DNA from: an uncultured Oscillospiraceae bacterium
GTDB lineage: Bacteria > Bacillota > Clostridia > Oscillospirales > Oscillospiraceae
Direction: 5' to 3'
Length of the DNA: 24,258 nucleotides
NCBI GenBank assembly: GCA_934661135.1
Contig: CAKUJA010000026.1
Location: 1-24,258 of the forward strand
Shown here piece after piece: positions 8,397 to 15,737 of this stretch. The number at the start of each line of letters is the position of its first letter. Within the stretch, counting starts at the first letter, position 1. Under the pieces are notes generated by a model. It was not told the origin of the DNA. It was given only the letters and a program-made list of their open reading frames with translations, and made no database searches. Made by a program: the position numbers and the translations under genes.

Positions 8397-9326
8397 TCAA
8401 TTTGCGGTAAAATGATAGGAATGGCCGGGATCATAGGCCATTTTATTGCTTTCGGAGATGAAGTCCATAAAACGGTTTGCCGCCGACGTCGGCGTGACGC
8501 CTTGCAGCGTACACATGGTCACGGCACGCGGCGGAATCTCGAAGTCGGTCTTGAGCGGCACGATCACGCCGCGTTCCAGACCGGAAAGCGAAAACTCCTC
8601 GGTCACGCAGGCCACGCCAAGGCCGATGCGCGCCAGCGAGATCAGCAGATTGTGCGAGCCAAGCTCAATCTCCGGGTGGATCGGGATGCCGCGCTCCTGA
8701 AAATAGCGCTCGAGATAGAGCCGGGAGCTGGCCTTGCGCTCAAGCAAAATCAGCGGCAGCGCCGCGATGTCCTCCATGGTGTAGATCTTGTCAAATTCCA
8801 GATAATCCGGCGCGGCAACAAAGATCGTGTGCGTATCGACGCAGTGCCGCACGCTGTAGACCGTCTCGTCCGGCGCTTCGCTGGCGAACGCAATATCCAC
8901 CTGCCCGGCATGAAGGTAATCGAGCACCATCGAGGTCGTGCCATTGAGGATACGGATACGGATGTCCGGATAGTCCTTGTGGAACGCTTCGAGCCGGGAG
9001 AGCAGATAGGTCTTGGTGACGGTATCGCTCGCGCCGATGATCAGCTCACCGGTCAGCAGTTGGCGCGACTGCGCGATTTTCTCCTCGCCGCTGTGCAGCA
9101 GACCGAGCGCGTGGGAGACGTATTCGAGCAGCAGCTTGCCCTCGCTCGTCAGATTGACGCCCTTCGTGCTGCGGGAAAACAGGCGCACCTGGAGCTGCTC
9201 CTCAAGCTGCTTGACCGATTGGCTCACCGCCGACTGCGAAATAAACAGCCTTTGCGCGGCGGCGGAGATATTTCCCTGCTGCGCGACCTCTAAAAACACA
9301 CGGTACAACTCCAGCTTGACAGCCAT
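8397..9326 (-). CDS. LysR family transcriptional regulator
   Basis: A 309-residue LysR-type regulator. The N-terminal winged helix-turn-helix is clear (FLEVAQQGNISAAAQRLFIS, then QSAVSQSVKQLEEQL), followed by a linker helix and a substrate-binding domain from about residue 90. The start is taken at 9326 (MAVKLELYRVF) because AGGAGGA lies seven bases before it; an upstream in-frame ATG at 9350 would add eight residues that cover this ribosome binding site. It is divergent from hpt across 126 bp, so it may control itself and hpt, as is usual for this family, although purine salvage regulation by LysR proteins is not standard. Sequence style resembles the CysL/CbbR branch, but the effector cannot be named. 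Confidence 0.93.
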   Translation of the reverse strand: MAVKLELYRVFLEVAQQGNISAAAQRLFISQSAVSQSVKQLEEQLQVRLFSRSTKGVNLTSEGKLLLEYVSHALGLLHSGEEKIAQSRQLLTGELIIGASDTVTKTYLLSRLEAFHKDYPDIRIRILNGTTSMVLDYLHAGQVDIAFASEAPDETVYSVRHCVDTHTIFVAAPDYLEFDKIYTMEDIAALPLILLERKASSRLYLERYFQERGIPIHPEIELGSHNLLISLARIGLGVACVTEEFSLSGLERGVIVPLKTDFEIPPRAVTMCTLQGVTPTSAANRFMDFISESNKMAYDPGHSYHFTAN

Positions 9327-9362
9327 AGTATGTCCTCCTATCAGATTCACTAATAGTTTTCA

Positions 9363-9385
9363 TTACTTATATCTATTTTACTTAT
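9363..9385. promoter_or_regulatory. Direct repeats TTACTTAT in the LysR-hpt gap
   Basis: TTACTTAT occurs at 9363-9370 and 9378-9385, 15 bases apart start to start. The second copy covers the -35 region of the hpt promoter. This may be a binding site for the divergent LysR protein, although it is a direct rather than inverted repeat. Confidence 0.3.
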
Positions 9386-9405
9386 CGTGATACCTCGATT
9401 ATAAT
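9377..9405 (+). promoter_or_regulatory. Promoter of hpt
   Basis: TTTACT (9377-9382) and a perfect TATAAT (9400-9405) with 17-base spacing, about 48 bases before the hpt start codon. Confidence 0.75.
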
Positions 9406-9452
9406 AGAACGGCTGACGAAAGTCCAGATATTTTTGATGCAGGAGGCTCCCT

Positions 9453-10004
9453 ATGCTCATCAGAACGCCGGAACAGGATATTGAACGCATCCTTTTTACC
9501 GAAAAAACCATCGCTGCACGTGTGGAGCAGCTCGCTGGTGAGCTGACCGCCAAATACGGCGACAAGCGCCCGGTGCTTGTCTGCGTACTCAAAGGCGCTG
9601 CCTTTTTCTACATCGATCTCTGCCGCTGCATGAACTGCCCGATCGACATGGATTTCATCGCGGTGTCGAGCTACGGCCTGAACGACAAGTCCACCGGCGT
9701 TGTACGCCTGATTAAAGACCTCGACAACAACATCACCGGCCGCCATGTCATCATCGTCGAGGACATCATCGACTCCGGTCTCACGATGAAGTATCTGCGC
9801 CAGCTCTTCTCCGCGCGGAATCCTGCCAGCATTACTACGGTCTCGTTCCTCGACAAGGAGGACTGCCACAGCGAGAGTCTGAAAACCGATCTCTGCGGCT
9901 TCACGATTCCGAATGAATTTGTCGTCGGCTACGGCCTTGACTATGCAAACTACTACCGCAATCTGCCGTATATCGGCGTGCTGCGCCCGGAATGCTACCA
10001 ATGA
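9453..10004 (+). CDS. hpt: Hypoxanthine (guanine) phosphoribosyltransferase
   Basis: Salvages hypoxanthine and guanine to IMP and GMP using PRPP. The 183-residue protein has the type I phosphoribosyltransferase signature VIIVEDIIDSGLTM at about residues 99-112 (the PRPP-binding loop), the LKGAAFFYIDLCR hood region, and a flexible SSYG segment near 72-75. AGGAGG is placed ideally before the ATG at 9453. Its length and order match bacterial Hpt. It has its own promoter and a terminator 12 bases after the stop, so it is a separate unit from xpt, but both belong to a purine-salvage neighbourhood that continues with guaA. Confidence 0.95.
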   Translation: MLIRTPEQDIERILFTEKTIAARVEQLAGELTAKYGDKRPVLVCVLKGAAFFYIDLCRCMNCPIDMDFIAVSSYGLNDKSTGVVRLIKDLDNNITGRHVIIVEDIIDSGLTMKYLRQLFSARNPASITTVSFLDKEDCHSESLKTDLCGFTIPNEFVVGYGLDYANYYRNLPYIGVLRPECYQ

Positions 10005-10015
10005 TCTGCCCAAAT

Positions 10016-10048
10016 CGTCAAATCCGTCTGCGCGGGTTTGGCGTTTTT
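10016..10048 (+). terminator. Terminator of hpt
   Basis: CGTCAAATCC (10016-10025) pairs with GGGTTTGGCG (10034-10043), 10 bp including G-T wobbles, followed by TTTTT. Confidence 0.85.
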
Positions 10049-10093
10049 GGTTGCTTTCCCCTATTGACGAAATCTGCAATCCATTGTAAGATA

Positions 10094-10256
10094 AGGCAAG
10101 ACCTCAAAATTGCGTCTGCGGCTTTCGCCGGATCTTTTCCTGCAATTCTGCGGTTTGAAAAACCTGAAATACACAAAGTATTCCTGCATTTTCCAAACCT
10201 TGTCTTGCAGCAAACTCTCTCGCCGAATGCACTTGCCGAATTCTGTGGTATTGCCT
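10094..10256 (-). repeat. ~160-bp hairpin element, copy A (inverted orientation)
   Basis: This 163-bp element fills most of the hpt-xpt gap and is read on the minus strand relative to copies B and C. Its ends are imperfect inverted repeats (AGGCAAGACCTCA with TGTGGTATTGCCT). The innermost stem is GGTTTGAAAAAC (10152-10163) with ATTTTCCAAACC (10188-10199), 12 pairs with two wobbles. The 24-base loop, read on the minus strand, starts GCAGGAATACT and ends TTTCAG. It shares roughly 145 bases of alignable sequence with copy C. An apparent ORF across this region is not coding: it has no ribosome binding site and is explained by the element. Confidence 0.8.
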
Positions 10257-10261
10257 GAAAA

Positions 10262-10296
10262 TTAAATCATCATGGCGGGATGACTATGTTCCGCCA
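10262..10296 (+). promoter_or_regulatory. Possible promoter and dyad before the xpt riboswitch
   Basis: TTAAAT (10262-10267) and TATGTT (10285-10290) are 17 bases apart, which would start transcription just before the aptamer at 10301. TGGCGG (10273-10278) and CCGCCA (10291-10296) form an inverted repeat around the -10 box. Both boxes match consensus only partly. Confidence 0.4.
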
Positions 10297-10300
10297 ACTG

Positions 10301-10364
10301 CCAATATATGCCCGGATGTATGGCTCGGGCGTCTCTACCGCAGCACCAAAGCTGCGTCTATTGG
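10301..10364 (+). ncRNA. Purine riboswitch aptamer, guanine-type
   Basis: All parts of the purine aptamer can be placed. P1 is CCAATA/TATTGG, J1/2 is TAT, P2 is GCCCG/CGGGC with loop 2 holding TATGG, J2/3 is GTCTCTAC, P3 is CGCAGC/GCTGCG with loop 3 ACCAAA, and J3/1 is TC. The base equivalent to position 74 of the B. subtilis xpt aptamer is C (10358), which specifies guanine or hypoxanthine rather than adenine. T22, T47 and T51 equivalents are kept, and GG in loop 2 can pair with CC in loop 3. Two positions differ from the xpt reference: J1/2 is TAT rather than TAA, and position 73 is T rather than A. Confidence 0.92.
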
Positions 10365-10374
10365 AACACCGCCG

Positions 10375-10407
10375 CTCAGGGGGACGTTTCCCTCTTGAGG
10401 GTTTTTT
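10375..10407 (+). terminator. Riboswitch-controlled terminator before xpt
   Basis: CTCAGGGGG (10375-10383) pairs with CCTCTTGAG (10391-10399), then GG and six Ts. It follows the aptamer by ten bases, so guanine binding, which stabilises P1, should favour this terminator and switch xpt off. The region between P1 and the stem is available for an antiterminator. Confidence 0.85.
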
Positions 10408-10459
10408 GGCAGTAAGTCTCCGGCTTGCTGCTGTTTTTTATCATTTAGGAGGTTACGTT

Positions 10460-11038
10460 ATGCAGGAACTCAAGGAGCGCATCCAGAAGGAGGGCAAAGT
10501 TCTGCCCGGAAATATCGTGAAGGTCGACGGGTTTCTGAATCACCGCGTCGACTGCCAGCTCATGGCGCGTATGGCAGACGAATTTGCCAAGATCTTCGAC
10601 ATCAGCAAGGTCGACGTCATTCTGACCGCCGAGGCCAGCGGCATTGCGCTGGCGGCCGTCTGCGCGTATAAGTACGGCATTCCGATGGTCTATGCAAAGA
10701 AGGCCAAGAGCGACAACATTGAAGGCGGACTTTATACCTCCGAGGTCTATTCCTACACCTATAAGAAAAAGGTTACGCAGCTCCTCTCCCGCGAGTGGCT
10801 GTCGAGCGAAAACCATGTGCTGATTATCGACGATTTCATGGCGAACGGCGAAGCGGTTCGCGGCCTGACCGATCTGGTTCAGCAGGCCGGCGCGGAGCTG
10901 GTCGGCATCGGCATTGCGATTGAAAAGGGATTCCAGGGCGGCGGCGACCGGCTGCGCAACATGGGCTTCAACTATCACGCGCTGGCCGTCATCGAAAAGG
11001 CCGACGAAAACGGCATCATCTTCCGCGAGGAAGGCTGA
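10460..11038 (+). CDS. xpt: Xanthine phosphoribosyltransferase
   Basis: Converts xanthine and PRPP to XMP, the substrate of GMP synthase. The 192-residue protein starts MQELKERIQKEGKVLPGNIVKVDGF, as Xpt does, and carries the PRPP motif VLIIDDFMANGEA at about residues 120-132. The start is at 10460, with AGGAGG eight bases upstream; an in-frame ATG at 10280 would read through the riboswitch and is rejected. Upstream control is a guanine-type riboswitch plus terminator, the arrangement known for xpt in Bacillus. GMP synthase follows 78 bases later in the same direction, so xanthine salvage feeds straight into GMP formation. Confidence 0.96.
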   Translation: MQELKERIQKEGKVLPGNIVKVDGFLNHRVDCQLMARMADEFAKIFDISKVDVILTAEASGIALAAVCAYKYGIPMVYAKKAKSDNIEGGLYTSEVYSYTYKKKVTQLLSREWLSSENHVLIIDDFMANGEAVRGLTDLVQQAGAELVGIGIAIEKGFQGGGDRLRNMGFNYHALAVIEKADENGIIFREEG

Positions 11039-11116
11039 GAAACGGCATTGGGGGATGCCGCAGCCTGCATTTTTAGCATCACAACTTGGTAAATCTGGTA
11101 TATTTTAGGAGGAACT

Positions 11117-12094
<978 letters not shown>

Positions 12095-12103
12095 ATGGAT
12101 TAT

Positions 12104-12180
12104 ACCCCGAAAGCCTTCGCTTAACAGGGATAAGGAACTGATTCCCTTATCAACTGTTTGCTGACGCTATCCGGGGTGCA
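12104..12180 (+). other. Structured intergenic segment after guaA
   Basis: ACCCCG near 12105 pairs with CGGGGT at 12172-12177, and inside it AACAG plus GGATAAGG pairs with CCTTATC and CTGTT around an ACTGA-containing loop. Together they form a nested hairpin of about 75 bases directly after the guaA stop and before the true terminator. It lacks the GCAGGAATACT loop of the hairpin family, so it is listed separately. Function unknown. Confidence 0.45.
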
Positions 12181-12187
12181 TACGGAC

Positions 12188-12228
12188 AAATCCCGTCTGA
12201 TTTCTAACAGGAAGTCAGGCGGGATTTT
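12188..12228 (+). terminator. Terminator of the xpt-guaA operon
   Basis: A 17-bp stem (12188-12204 with 12211-12227, two G-T wobbles) and a 6-base loop TAACAG, ending in TTTT-C-T. Confidence 0.92.
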
Positions 12229-12234
12229 CTATCT

Positions 12235-12321
12235 TATAATCAGAACTATGGAGGATATACCGTGAAATTTTTAATATCTTACGTCTACAACAATAACTTG
12301 CGCAAACCTGAGGCCGTATAA
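12235..12321 (+). other. Possible 19-residue small ORF with its own signals
   Basis: After the guaA terminator there is TATAAT (12235-12240), GGAGG (12250-12254), then GTG at 12262 opening an ORF of 19 codons to TAA at 12319-12321 (MKFLISYVYNNNLRKPEAV). Ribosome-site spacing is seven bases, which is ideal. There is no good -35 box; it would fall inside the terminator stem. It may be a small peptide, the remains of a lost gene, or chance. The remaining bases up to 12407 contain nothing I recognise. Confidence 0.25.
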
Positions 12322-12407
12322 CGGTTCCGGAACGGATTGCGGCAACGAATGGTGCGAGTCGGCTTCCGGTGCACAGTATGCCGCGCTCCGCGACGAACGG
12401 CAAATGA

Positions 12408-12443
12408 AAGGCGCCCGACGGAGATTACTCCGTCGGGCGCCTT
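12408..12443. terminator. Terminator of proBA
   Basis: A perfect 16-bp stem (12408-12423 with 12428-12443) around ATTA, three bases beyond the proA stop on the minus strand. The minus-strand tail is CTTTCATTTG, a modest T-run. The plus-strand tail CTTC is weaker. Confidence 0.88.
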
Positions 12444-12445
12444 CT

Positions 12446-13696
12446 TCAGGTTCTCACCTGTCCGTTTCCATAGATGATATACTTGTAGCTTGTCATCTCC
12501 GCAAGACCCATTGGGCCGCGCGCGTGCATTTTTTGTGTGGAGATACCGATCTCCGCGCCCATACCGAATTCGCCGCCGTCCGTGAAGCGCGTCGACGCAT
12601 TGACATAGACCGCCGCCGCGTCCACAGCATCCAAAAAACGCTGCGCCTTCGTGTAATTTTCCGTCACGATGCACTCGGAATGCCCGGTTCCGTGGTCTGC
12701 AATGAAGGCCATCGCTTCTTCCAAGTCCTTCACCACACGAACCGCGAGAATATAATCGTCATATTCCGCGTCCCAGTCGGCGTCCTCCGCCGCCTTCGCC
12801 CGCGCGCCCAGCAGCGAATGTGACGCCGCATCACAGCGCAGCTCCACCGAATGCCGATCCAGCAGCGGCACCGCCTTCTGCAAAAAGGTCTCTGCGATGT
12901 CCTCATGCAGCAGCACGCATTCCACCGCATTACAGACCGACGGGCGCGAGCACTTGGCATTGTAGAGAAGCTCCGCAGCCATATCAAGATCAGCATCGGC
13001 GTCCACATAGATGTGGCAGACGCCCTCTCCGGTGCGGATGACCGGGACGCTCGCCTGCGCGGAAACCGCACGGATCAGTCCCGCGCCGCCGCGCGGAATC
13101 AGAACATCGACGTAGCGGTTCAGGTGCATCAGCTCGTTCGCCGTCTCGCGGCTGGTATCCTGCACCAAACTGACGCAGTCCTCCGGCAGTCCGGCGGACA
13201 GCAGCGCTTCCCGCATAATCTGCACCACGCAGCGGTTGGAGCGTATGGCTTCCTTGCCGCCGCGCAGAATGCAGACGTTGCCGGATTTCAGGCAGAGCGC
13301 CGCCGCGTCGACCGTCACGTTCGGCCGCGCCTCATAGATGATGGCAACCACGCCCAGTGGAACGCTTTTCCGCCCGATCTGCAAACCGTTCGGACGTGTC
13401 TCCATATTGGTCACATGGCCGATCGGGTCTGGCAGTGCAATGACCTGCCGCACCGCGGCGACAATGCCGTCTACACGCGCCTGCGTCAGGCGCAGCCGGT
13501 CGATCATGGCCGGGCGCATCCCATCCTGCTCCGCCTGCGCGACATCCTCTGCGTTCGCCGCAAGCCACTGCGCGCTGCGCGCTTCGAGCATCGAGGCAAT
13601 TGCTTCCAGCGCTTCATTCTTTTTTGTGGTTCCCGCAATGGCGAGCGTGCGCGCCGCCAGCTTGGCCGCCGCGCCCTGCTGTTCTAACTTCGTCAT
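12446..13696 (-). CDS. proA: Glutamate-5-semialdehyde dehydrogenase (gamma-glutamyl phosphate reductase)
   Basis: Reduces gamma-glutamyl phosphate to glutamate semialdehyde with NADPH, the second step of proline synthesis. The 416-residue protein has the family motifs PLGVVAIIYEARPNVTVDAA, SGNVCILRGGKEA, the catalytic Cys in RPSVCNAVE, and the closing HARGPMGLAEMTSYKYI. The ATG at 13696 follows AAGGAGGG, which overlaps the end of proB; only nine bases separate the two genes, so they are translated together. A strong terminator follows. Length is typical. Confidence 0.96.
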   Translation of the reverse strand: MTKLEQQGAAAKLAARTLAIAGTTKKNEALEAIASMLEARSAQWLAANAEDVAQAEQDGMRPAMIDRLRLTQARVDGIVAAVRQVIALPDPIGHVTNMETRPNGLQIGRKSVPLGVVAIIYEARPNVTVDAAALCLKSGNVCILRGGKEAIRSNRCVVQIMREALLSAGLPEDCVSLVQDTSRETANELMHLNRYVDVLIPRGGAGLIRAVSAQASVPVIRTGEGVCHIYVDADADLDMAAELLYNAKCSRPSVCNAVECVLLHEDIAETFLQKAVPLLDRHSVELRCDAASHSLLGARAKAAEDADWDAEYDDYILAVRVVKDLEEAMAFIADHGTGHSECIVTENYTKAQRFLDAVDAAAVYVNASTRFTDGGEFGMGAEIGISTQKMHARGPMGLAEMTSYKYIIYGNGQVRT

Positions 13697-13705
13697 ATGC
13701 CCTCC

Positions 13706-14506
13706 TTATCTCGATGCAACAAAGCGCGTGCCGATGTCCTGTCCTTCCGCAATGCCGTAGAGATCCTCCATTCGCGCGCCGTTTGTGATGACCATGTCGC
13801 AGCCGGCATCCATGACGATTTTCGCCGCCGACAGCTTCGTCGCCATGCCGCCGGTACCGCGCCAGCTTCCCGCACCGCCGGCCATCTGGCGGATTTCCTC
13901 TGTCAGCGCCGTCACCCGGTGCAGCAGCCGCGCGTCGGGATGGGAGCGCGGATCGGCGTCGTACAGTCCGTCAATGTCGCTCAGCAGCACCAGCAAATCC
14001 GCGCGGCAGAGCTTGGCGACAATGGCCGAGAGCGTATCGTTGTCGCCGAGCACCTTGTGCTGCCCGGTTTCAATTTCCGCGGAGGAGACCGAGTCATTTT
14101 CGTTTACGATCGGGATAACCCCCATCTCCAGCAGCGCAAAAAACGTCGCTTCCAGATGCGCGGCGCGCTCCGCGATCTGCACATCCTCGTCGGTCAGCAG
14201 GATTTGGCCGACCGTGTGGTTATATTCCGAAAAAAACTTATCATAGGTATACATCAGCCGGCACTGTCCCGCCGCTGCAGCGGCCTGCTTGAAGCGCAGC
14301 TCGCGCGGCCGCTCGGCAAGGCCGAGCTTGTGCGTGCCGACGGCGATGGCGCCGGAGCTGACAAGAATCATCTCATGCCCCATGCCCTGCAAGTCCGAAA
14401 GTGTTCGCGCCAGGCGCTCGATGCTCCGCAGATTGGGCGCACCGGACGGATGTGTGATCGTCGATGTGCCGACCTTGACCACAATCCGCTGTTTTTGAAA
14501 AGCCAT
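13706..14506 (-). CDS. proB: Glutamate 5-kinase, short form without PUA domain
   Basis: Phosphorylates glutamate to gamma-glutamyl phosphate, the first and feedback-inhibited step of proline synthesis. The 266-residue protein is only the amino-acid kinase domain: RIVVKVGTSTIT at the start, SSGAIAVG, NENDSVSS, then LLSDIDGLYDADPR. The C-terminal PUA domain present in E. coli ProB (367 residues) is missing, as in several Firmicutes. The start is set at 14506 (MAFQKQRIVVKVG), preceded by GGGA; an in-frame ATG at 14587 would lie upstream of the promoter. The leader between the -10 box and the ATG is only about 35 bases, so there is no room for a proline T-box of the kind seen upstream of proBA in Bacillus. 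Confidence 0.95.
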   Translation of the reverse strand: MAFQKQRIVVKVGTSTITHPSGAPNLRSIERLARTLSDLQGMGHEMILVSSGAIAVGTHKLGLAERPRELRFKQAAAAAGQCRLMYTYDKFFSEYNHTVGQILLTDEDVQIAERAAHLEATFFALLEMGVIPIVNENDSVSSAEIETGQHKVLGDNDTLSAIVAKLCRADLLVLLSDIDGLYDADPRSHPDARLLHRVTALTEEIRQMAGGAGSWRGTGGMATKLSAAKIVMDAGCDMVITNGARMEDLYGIAEGQDIGTRFVASR

Positions 14507-14540
14507 TTGCAGTTCCCTGCCTTTGTCTGAATTTGGACGT

Positions 14541-14569
14541 ATTATATCACAGCAGTGCAGGAAAGAAAA
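14541..14569 (-). promoter_or_regulatory. Promoter of proBA
   Basis: On the minus strand a perfect TATAAT (14541-14546) with a weak TTTTCT (14564-14569) 17 bases upstream. The -35 box sits in the loop of a hairpin listed separately. Confidence 0.65.
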
Positions 14570-14582
14570 GAGTTTCCTGCAC
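14555..14582. repeat. Inverted repeat over the proB -35 region
   Basis: GTGCAGGAAA (14555-14564) and TTTCCTGCAC (14573-14582) are perfect 10-bp arms around 8 bases that hold the -35 box. It has no T-run on the minus strand, so it is more likely an operator or a transcript-end hairpin for the HAD gene than a canonical terminator. Confidence 0.5.
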
Positions 14583-14601
14583 ACCATTTGTTAAGAAAAC
14601 C

Positions 14602-14761
14602 GGGTGTATCTGAAAGCTCGCGATGTGACCGGCAGCGAGGAACTTTTGCGTTGAGCGAGACATTTTTTCGCAGGAATACTGACGTATTTCAAGGAAAAAT
14701 GACGCGGCACACCGCAAAAAGACCCGCTGTCCGGGTGCGTTGGGCGTTTTCAGATACACCC
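14602..14761 (+). repeat. ~160-bp hairpin element, copy B
   Basis: A 160-bp element with perfect 14-bp terminal inverted repeats: GGGTGTATCTGAAA at 14602-14615 and its complement at 14748-14761. Further nested arms are CCGGCAGCG (14629-14637) with CGCTG-T-CCGG (14725-14734), CTTTTGCG (14643-14650) with CGCAAAAAG (14713-14721), and CATTTTTTC (14661-14669) with GGAAAAATG (14693-14701). The 23-base loop starts GCAGGAATACT at 14670, 68 bases from the left end. The arms differ from copies A and C but pair internally. CAGATACA is repeated directly at 14751-14758 and 14762-14769. It separates the HAD gene stop from the proBA promoter. Confidence 0.85.
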
Positions 14762-14771
14762 CAGATACATT

Positions 14772-15464
14772 CTAAGTCAGCCTCCGCAGGCAGTCCAGCA
14801 GCTCCGCTTCGCTCTGCGCCGTGGCCGTTGCCGCGCTTGGCCGCGCCGTCTGCTTGCGGTCGAGCCAAACCGTCTGCCAGCCGCGCGCCGCGGCAGGCGC
14901 AATATCGGTGCGAAGGGAATCCCCAACATAAATCAGGCGCTCCGGTGCACACCCCGCCGCGCGCTCCGCCATCCGAAAGATCTCCAAATCCGGCTTCATC
15001 ACGCCGCACTCATCTGAAATGAGCACCAGCTCCGGCGCGACCCAACGCGGCAGTCCGAGCTGCGTCAGCTTGGCGCGCTGCGCCTGACCGCCGCCGTTGG
15101 TTATCACACCGATCGCCGCGAAGCGCACGCGGCAGAGCTCCAGCACCGCTACCATGTCCCCGGAGAGCGTAATTCGCTGCTGCTGCGCGGCATAGAGCGC
15201 TTGCAGCGTCAGCGCATCGGCATCCGTGACCGCGATGCCCACATCCTCCAGTCCCTTTTGGTGGCGGTAGAGATACATCTGCTCCATGCTCATCCGGCCG
15301 GTATGCGCCGCTTCAAAGACCTCATAGCCGCGCTTTACGAAGGCGGCAAACGCATCCGCCGCCCGCTCGGTATCCCTGCCGCCAAAAAACTGCGCAAACG
15401 CCGCCCGGTAGGGCACCGAGCGGTCGTAGAGCGTGTCGTCAAGATCGAAAAAGATGGTTTTCAC
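14772..15464 (-). CDS. HAD superfamily hydrolase (YjjG/nucleotidase-like)
   Basis: A 230-residue haloacid-dehalogenase-type phosphatase. Motif I is FFDLDDTLYD (nucleophile Asp7, acid Asp9), motif II is ITNGGG, motif III is the Lys in CGVMKPDLEIF, and motif IV is VGDSLRTDI. The helical cap of about residues 17-95 places it in subfamily I with YjjG and related pyrimidine nucleotidases or phosphoglycolate phosphatase-like enzymes. Substrate is unknown. The ATG at 15464 has only a weak upstream GGAG. The gene stands alone between two copies of the hairpin element: copy C abuts its promoter and copy B follows its stop by ten bases. Confidence 0.9.
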   Translation of the reverse strand: MKTIFFDLDDTLYDRSVPYRAAFAQFFGGRDTERAADAFAAFVKRGYEVFEAAHTGRMSMEQMYLYRHQKGLEDVGIAVTDADALTLQALYAAQQQRITLSGDMVAVLELCRVRFAAIGVITNGGGQAQRAKLTQLGLPRWVAPELVLISDECGVMKPDLEIFRMAERAAGCAPERLIYVGDSLRTDIAPAAARGWQTVWLDRKQTARPSAATATAQSEAELLDCLRRLT

Positions 15465-15494
15465 CGGGAAGGCTCCGTTTCAGTCGTTTTTCCC

Positions 15495-15524
15495 ATGATA
15501 CCACGCCGCCGCACACCCCGTCAA
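15495..15524 (-). promoter_or_regulatory. Promoter of the HAD hydrolase gene
   Basis: On the minus strand TTGACG (15519-15524) and TATCAT (15495-15500), 18 bases apart. The -35 box touches the end of hairpin element copy C, sharing its last base. Confidence 0.65.
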
Positions 15525-15685
15525 GTAACCGCTGATTAAAGCGGCAAGAGTTATCGGCGAAAGATTTTGACACAAATGAAAGTTTGAAAAACGCAGGAAT
15601 ACTGGATGTCTTTCAAGTTTTTCAAACTGCACAGTTGGGGCAAAAGATCCGCCGATAACCACAGACGATTGATTCAGCGGTTACT
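15524..15685 (+). repeat. ~160-bp hairpin element, copy C
   Basis: A 162-bp element with nested perfect or near-perfect inverted repeats. The outer pair is AGTAACCGCTGATT (15524-15537) with ATTCAGCGGTTACT (15672-15685), 13 of 14 pairing. The middle pair is GTTATCGGCG (15550-15559) with CGCCGATAAC (15650-15659). The inner pair is AGTTTGAAAAAC (15581-15592) with GTTTTTCAAACT (15617-15628). The 24-base loop starts GCAGGAATACT at 15593, 69 bases from the left end, and ends TTTCAA. It lies between the selD terminator and the HAD gene promoter. Confidence 0.88.
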
Positions 15686-15698
15686 CAAAATGCGGAAA

Positions 15699-15730
15699 CC
15701 CCGCCGCGCAGGTTCCCTTGCGCGGCGGGG
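15699..15730 (-). terminator. Terminator of the yedE-selD operon
   Basis: CCCCGCCGCGCA (15699-15710) and TGCGCGGCGGGG (15719-15730) form a perfect 12-bp stem eight bases beyond the selD stop. The minus-strand tail is TTTCCGCATTTTG. Confidence 0.85.
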
Positions 15731-15737
15731 CATTGCC

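Noticed and set aside
9992..10258. 88-codon open frame in the hpt-xpt gap
   Set aside because: It covers the hpt terminator and hairpin element copy A and has no ribosome site; the sequence is explained by those features.
11043..11074. CGGCAT-ATGCCG hairpin followed by TTTTT between xpt and guaA
   Set aside because: The 6-bp stem is separated from the T-run by several bases, so it is a poor terminator. xpt and guaA are more likely cotranscribed, perhaps with slight attenuation.
14507..14600. Possible proline T-box leader before proB
   Set aside because: The -10 box is about 35 bases from the start codon, leaving no room for a T-box, and no T-box sequence was seen.
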